NCBI GenBank assembly: GCA_019449595.1
Contig: JAGRPL010000012.1
Coordinates: forward strand, 88,860-152,859
Direction of reading: 5' to 3'
Origin: Rhodoferax sp.
GTDB lineage: Bacteria > Pseudomonadota > Gammaproteobacteria > Burkholderiales > Burkholderiaceae_C
Length of the DNA: 64,000 nt
Shown here: positions 62,454 to 64,000 of the stretch, in pieces
Layout of the letters: every line of letters begins with the position of its first letter
Position numbering within the stretch: the stretch's first letter is position 1
Position numbers and translations under genes: made by a program
Notes under the pieces: model-generated
Database searches by the model: none
The model's input: only the letters and a program-made list of their open reading frames with translations
What the model was told of the DNA's origin: nothing

Positions 62454-62816
62454 ATGATTCAATTGGACTTAAAAGCCAGACTGGAACGGGTCAGGCGTAT
62501 CTGCAAATTGCATGGCATTACCCAGGCACAGATCGCTGCGGATTTGGACGCGAGCCAGTCACAGGTTAGCCGCATTCTTATGGGGCATGGACAAAAGGCT
62601 TCCCGCCTGGTGGAAGAGGTCTGTTTGCATGTTGAGAAATACGAGGGAGGGGTAACGGCTGACTCGGTGAGAGGCAATGACGACCTGGTGAACGCTCTAA
62701 CGGTCACCTGGGATGGTTCCGTAAAACATGCCAAGGCTTTGTCTGCTGTGATTCGGTCCTTGTCAGCACTAGGACCGCTCCACAACACAACAAAGGCAAA
62801 AGGAGGCAGCGCATGA
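62454..62816 (+). CDS. Small HTH protein between two TniQ genes
   Basis: A 120-residue protein with an XRE-like HTH (residues about 5-48: [20 protein letters not shown] then [12 protein letters not shown]). Its stop overlaps the next ATG as ATGA, so it is coupled to the second TniQ gene. Direct ATATGC repeats at 62429 and 62441 lie just upstream and may be its operator. It may regulate the transposition genes or help choose a target. Confidence 0.7.
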   Translation: MIQLDLKARLERVRRICKLHGITQAQIAADLDASQSQVSRILMGHGQKASRLVEEVCLHVEKYEGGVTADSVRGNDDLVNALTVTWDGSVKHAKALSAVIRSLSALGPLHNTTKAKGGSA

Positions 62817-63838
62817 GTTCACTGGTTCGTCCAGCACCACTTCCAGAAGAGCTTGATCGCGGGTATCTGGGCCGTGTCATACGCATCAACGGTTTGCATA
62901 CAGGAAAAGAGGCCTATGAGGTCATGACCGGAATGTTCGGTCTTGAAAGTATTTCTCGTAGAGAACGTTCAATACTTGAGCCGCTGAGTCTGATGGCAGG
63001 GCAGACATTGGAACAATTTGCTCAAAGTCACTCGACGATTCCGTATCGGCGCGCCATTACGTCGTTTCTACCGGATCTCCCCCACGGAAGTCCGACGCGG
63101 CGGTCGCTTTTGTATAACAGTGGCATGGTGGCAGCGCGTACCGGTGCCTACTTTTGTGCAAAGTGTGTTTCTGCTGACGTGCATTTTCATGGTGTCAGCT
63201 ATTGGCGGCGTGACCTTCAGTTGCCAGGGCAGCTTTGGTGTTCAAAGCACGGGATACCCCTGAATTTTGTCGATCACGAGTTGGCTTTTCTGCAGCCACC
63301 TTGCAGGTATCTCAATGAATCTGAGTTGGTCCCAACGGGGTTGGTCGATGAAGCTAAAAGCAACCGACGCATTCAGATGTTCCTGGATGTGGTGTCCGGC
63401 CTCATGGTGCGCACGGAGCCCTTGGACGTCAAATATGTTGCACTGGCCTTGCGCAAGAGGGCGGCGGAGCGAGGACTGCAGACCCACGGCGGAAAAGTAA
63501 AGCAACCGCTGCTAAGTGATCTCATCAAGGACTCTTTCCCAGCGCAATGGCTGAACACGGTCTTTGCAGGTCTTGCCGACAAGCCCGATGGGCAAATATT
63601 GAACCACGTAGATGGTGTGCTGTACATGCGCAACTCTGCATCGTCGGTATCGTCATACGTCCTAGCATGTGCGGTCTTGTACGACTCGGCTGACAATGCA
63701 CTGAATGAATTGTTTGATGCTTCCAAAGTCTTTATTGATATTCCAACGCGTAAGCCATTGATTGCGAATGAGGACGAAACTAAAAAACTGATCAATGCAT
63801 ACATTCAATGCAACGGTCATCATGCGAGTGTTTCAAAA
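62813..63838 (+). pseudogene. Second TniQ-family protein, interrupted by an IS3-family element
   Basis: About 342 residues of TniQ type remain: [20 protein letters not shown], the zinc site FCAKC... [19 protein letters not shown] (in parts FCAKC and LWCSKHG), and a helical part. At about 63839 the sequence changes to IS DNA; the frame runs on by chance to 63970. The ribosome-binding site GGAGGC lies inside the HTH gene. A shorter natural TniQ ending near this point cannot be excluded, but loss of the C-terminus is more likely. Confidence 0.65.
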
Positions 63839-64000
63839 TGTCTAACTGTACCTGCCCACCTGGGCTGCTGCCGGTTTCAAAGACACTTTGTTAAGGTGGT
63901 CGATGAAACAGGAGATTGCAAATGGCAACGAGAAGGCAATTCAGCCGGGAGTTCAAGGTTGAAGCTGTAAAGCTGGTAACCGAACGCGGAGTTGGCGTCA
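63839..64000 (+). mobile_element. IS3-family insertion sequence, left end (runs off window)
   Basis: TGTCTAACTG at 63839 is a candidate left terminus, about 83 bases before the orfA start. Only the left part is in the window, so inverted repeats and target duplication cannot be checked. Confidence 0.6.
63922..64000 (+). CDS. IS3-family transposase OrfA, partial
   Basis: The first 26 codons read [20 protein letters not shown] then ERGVGV, the standard start of IS3/IS911-type OrfA with its HTH. AGGAGA lies 9 bases upstream. Cut by the window edge. Confidence 0.85.
   Translation, partial: MATRRQFSREFKVEAVKLVTERGVGV

Larger units (their letters stand above)
42779..64000. mobile_element. Tn7-like transposon at attTn7, glmS-proximal part (right part outside window)
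   Basis: Support: position directly after glmS, tandem TnsB-site-like repeats, a TnsD/TniQ target selector at 60.6 kb, a shift to more AT-rich genes, and a cargo of defence genes plus IS elements. The exact terminus is not resolved; the T at 42779 is one candidate, chosen because TGA starts there about 20 bases before the first repeat. Genes for TnsA, TnsB and TnsC and the far end are not present in the window. Confidence 0.8.

Noticed and set aside
1..64000. tRNA or rRNA genes
   Set aside because: Scanning by eye found no cloverleaf or rRNA-like stretch; a tRNA at the island boundary was specifically looked for and not found, since glmS is the attachment site.

Overview
The window reads as the chromosome of a betaproteobacterium, most likely a member of the Comamonadaceae (Rhodoferax/Acidovorax-like). 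This rests on the gene neighbourhoods (rplM-rpsI-erpA-anmK-tyrS, phoH-ybeY, ruvA/ruvB, a glucose-type gtsABC transporter) and on a short repeat that I recall as common in that family. No rRNA, tRNA or CRISPR array was seen.

Positions 1-42,762 are GC-rich housekeeping DNA. In order they hold: ribosomal proteins L13 and S9; a bactofilin; ErpA; AnmK and an M23 endopeptidase; TyrS and Dtd; PhoH-YbeY; RuvA and RuvB; a periplasmic carbonic anhydrase; ArfB; and CbpA-CbpM. A minus-strand run (19,914 to 13,815) carries a pteridine-reductase-like SDR, FolB, TtcA, a lipoprotein, a histidine phosphatase, an unusual fusion of an alkylglycerol-monooxygenase-like domain with a lysoplasmalogenase-like domain, and an SDR. 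Next come MidA and TrxC, then a sugar block (cupin, ROK kinase, ABC transporter, facing a two-component system). The arm ends with Cca, Slt, a LysR regulator with a divergent target gene, GlmU, an Lrp-type regulator and GlmS.

The 3' end of glmS is the classical attTn7 site. About 36 bases after its stop codon lie three copies of TAAAGTCGTAAACA, which closely resembles the TnsB-binding sites of Tn7 ends. Everything from there to the window edge looks like the inside of a Tn7-like transposon. Its target-selection module sits at 60.6-63.9 kb: a TnsD/TniQ protein, a small HTH protein and a second TniQ. The second TniQ is cut by an IS3-family element that runs off the window. The core transposase genes tnsA, tnsB and tnsC are not in the window.

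The cargo between these points is almost entirely defence-like. It holds: (1) a PIN protein with a small P-loop NTPase; (2) a clavaminate-synthase-like 2-oxoglutarate oxygenase divergent from an RHH/XRE-like regulator, which is coupled to an ImmA/IrrE-UvrD-Cas4-like fusion; (3) an IS91-type insertion with its own tyrosine recombinase; (4) an AbiTii protein, a PD-(D/E)XK nuclease and a HEPN-like protein in a row; (5) a separate HEPN protein; and (6) a divergent pair of a TIR-TIR-SLOG protein and a ThsB-type TIR protein, which looks like a Thoeris variant in which TIR replaces SIR2. The best candidates for undescribed biology are the Thoeris-like pair, the ImmA-UvrD module and the two-selector Tn7-like element. 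On the chromosome, the ether-lipid fusion enzyme and the ORF-invading repeat also stand out.
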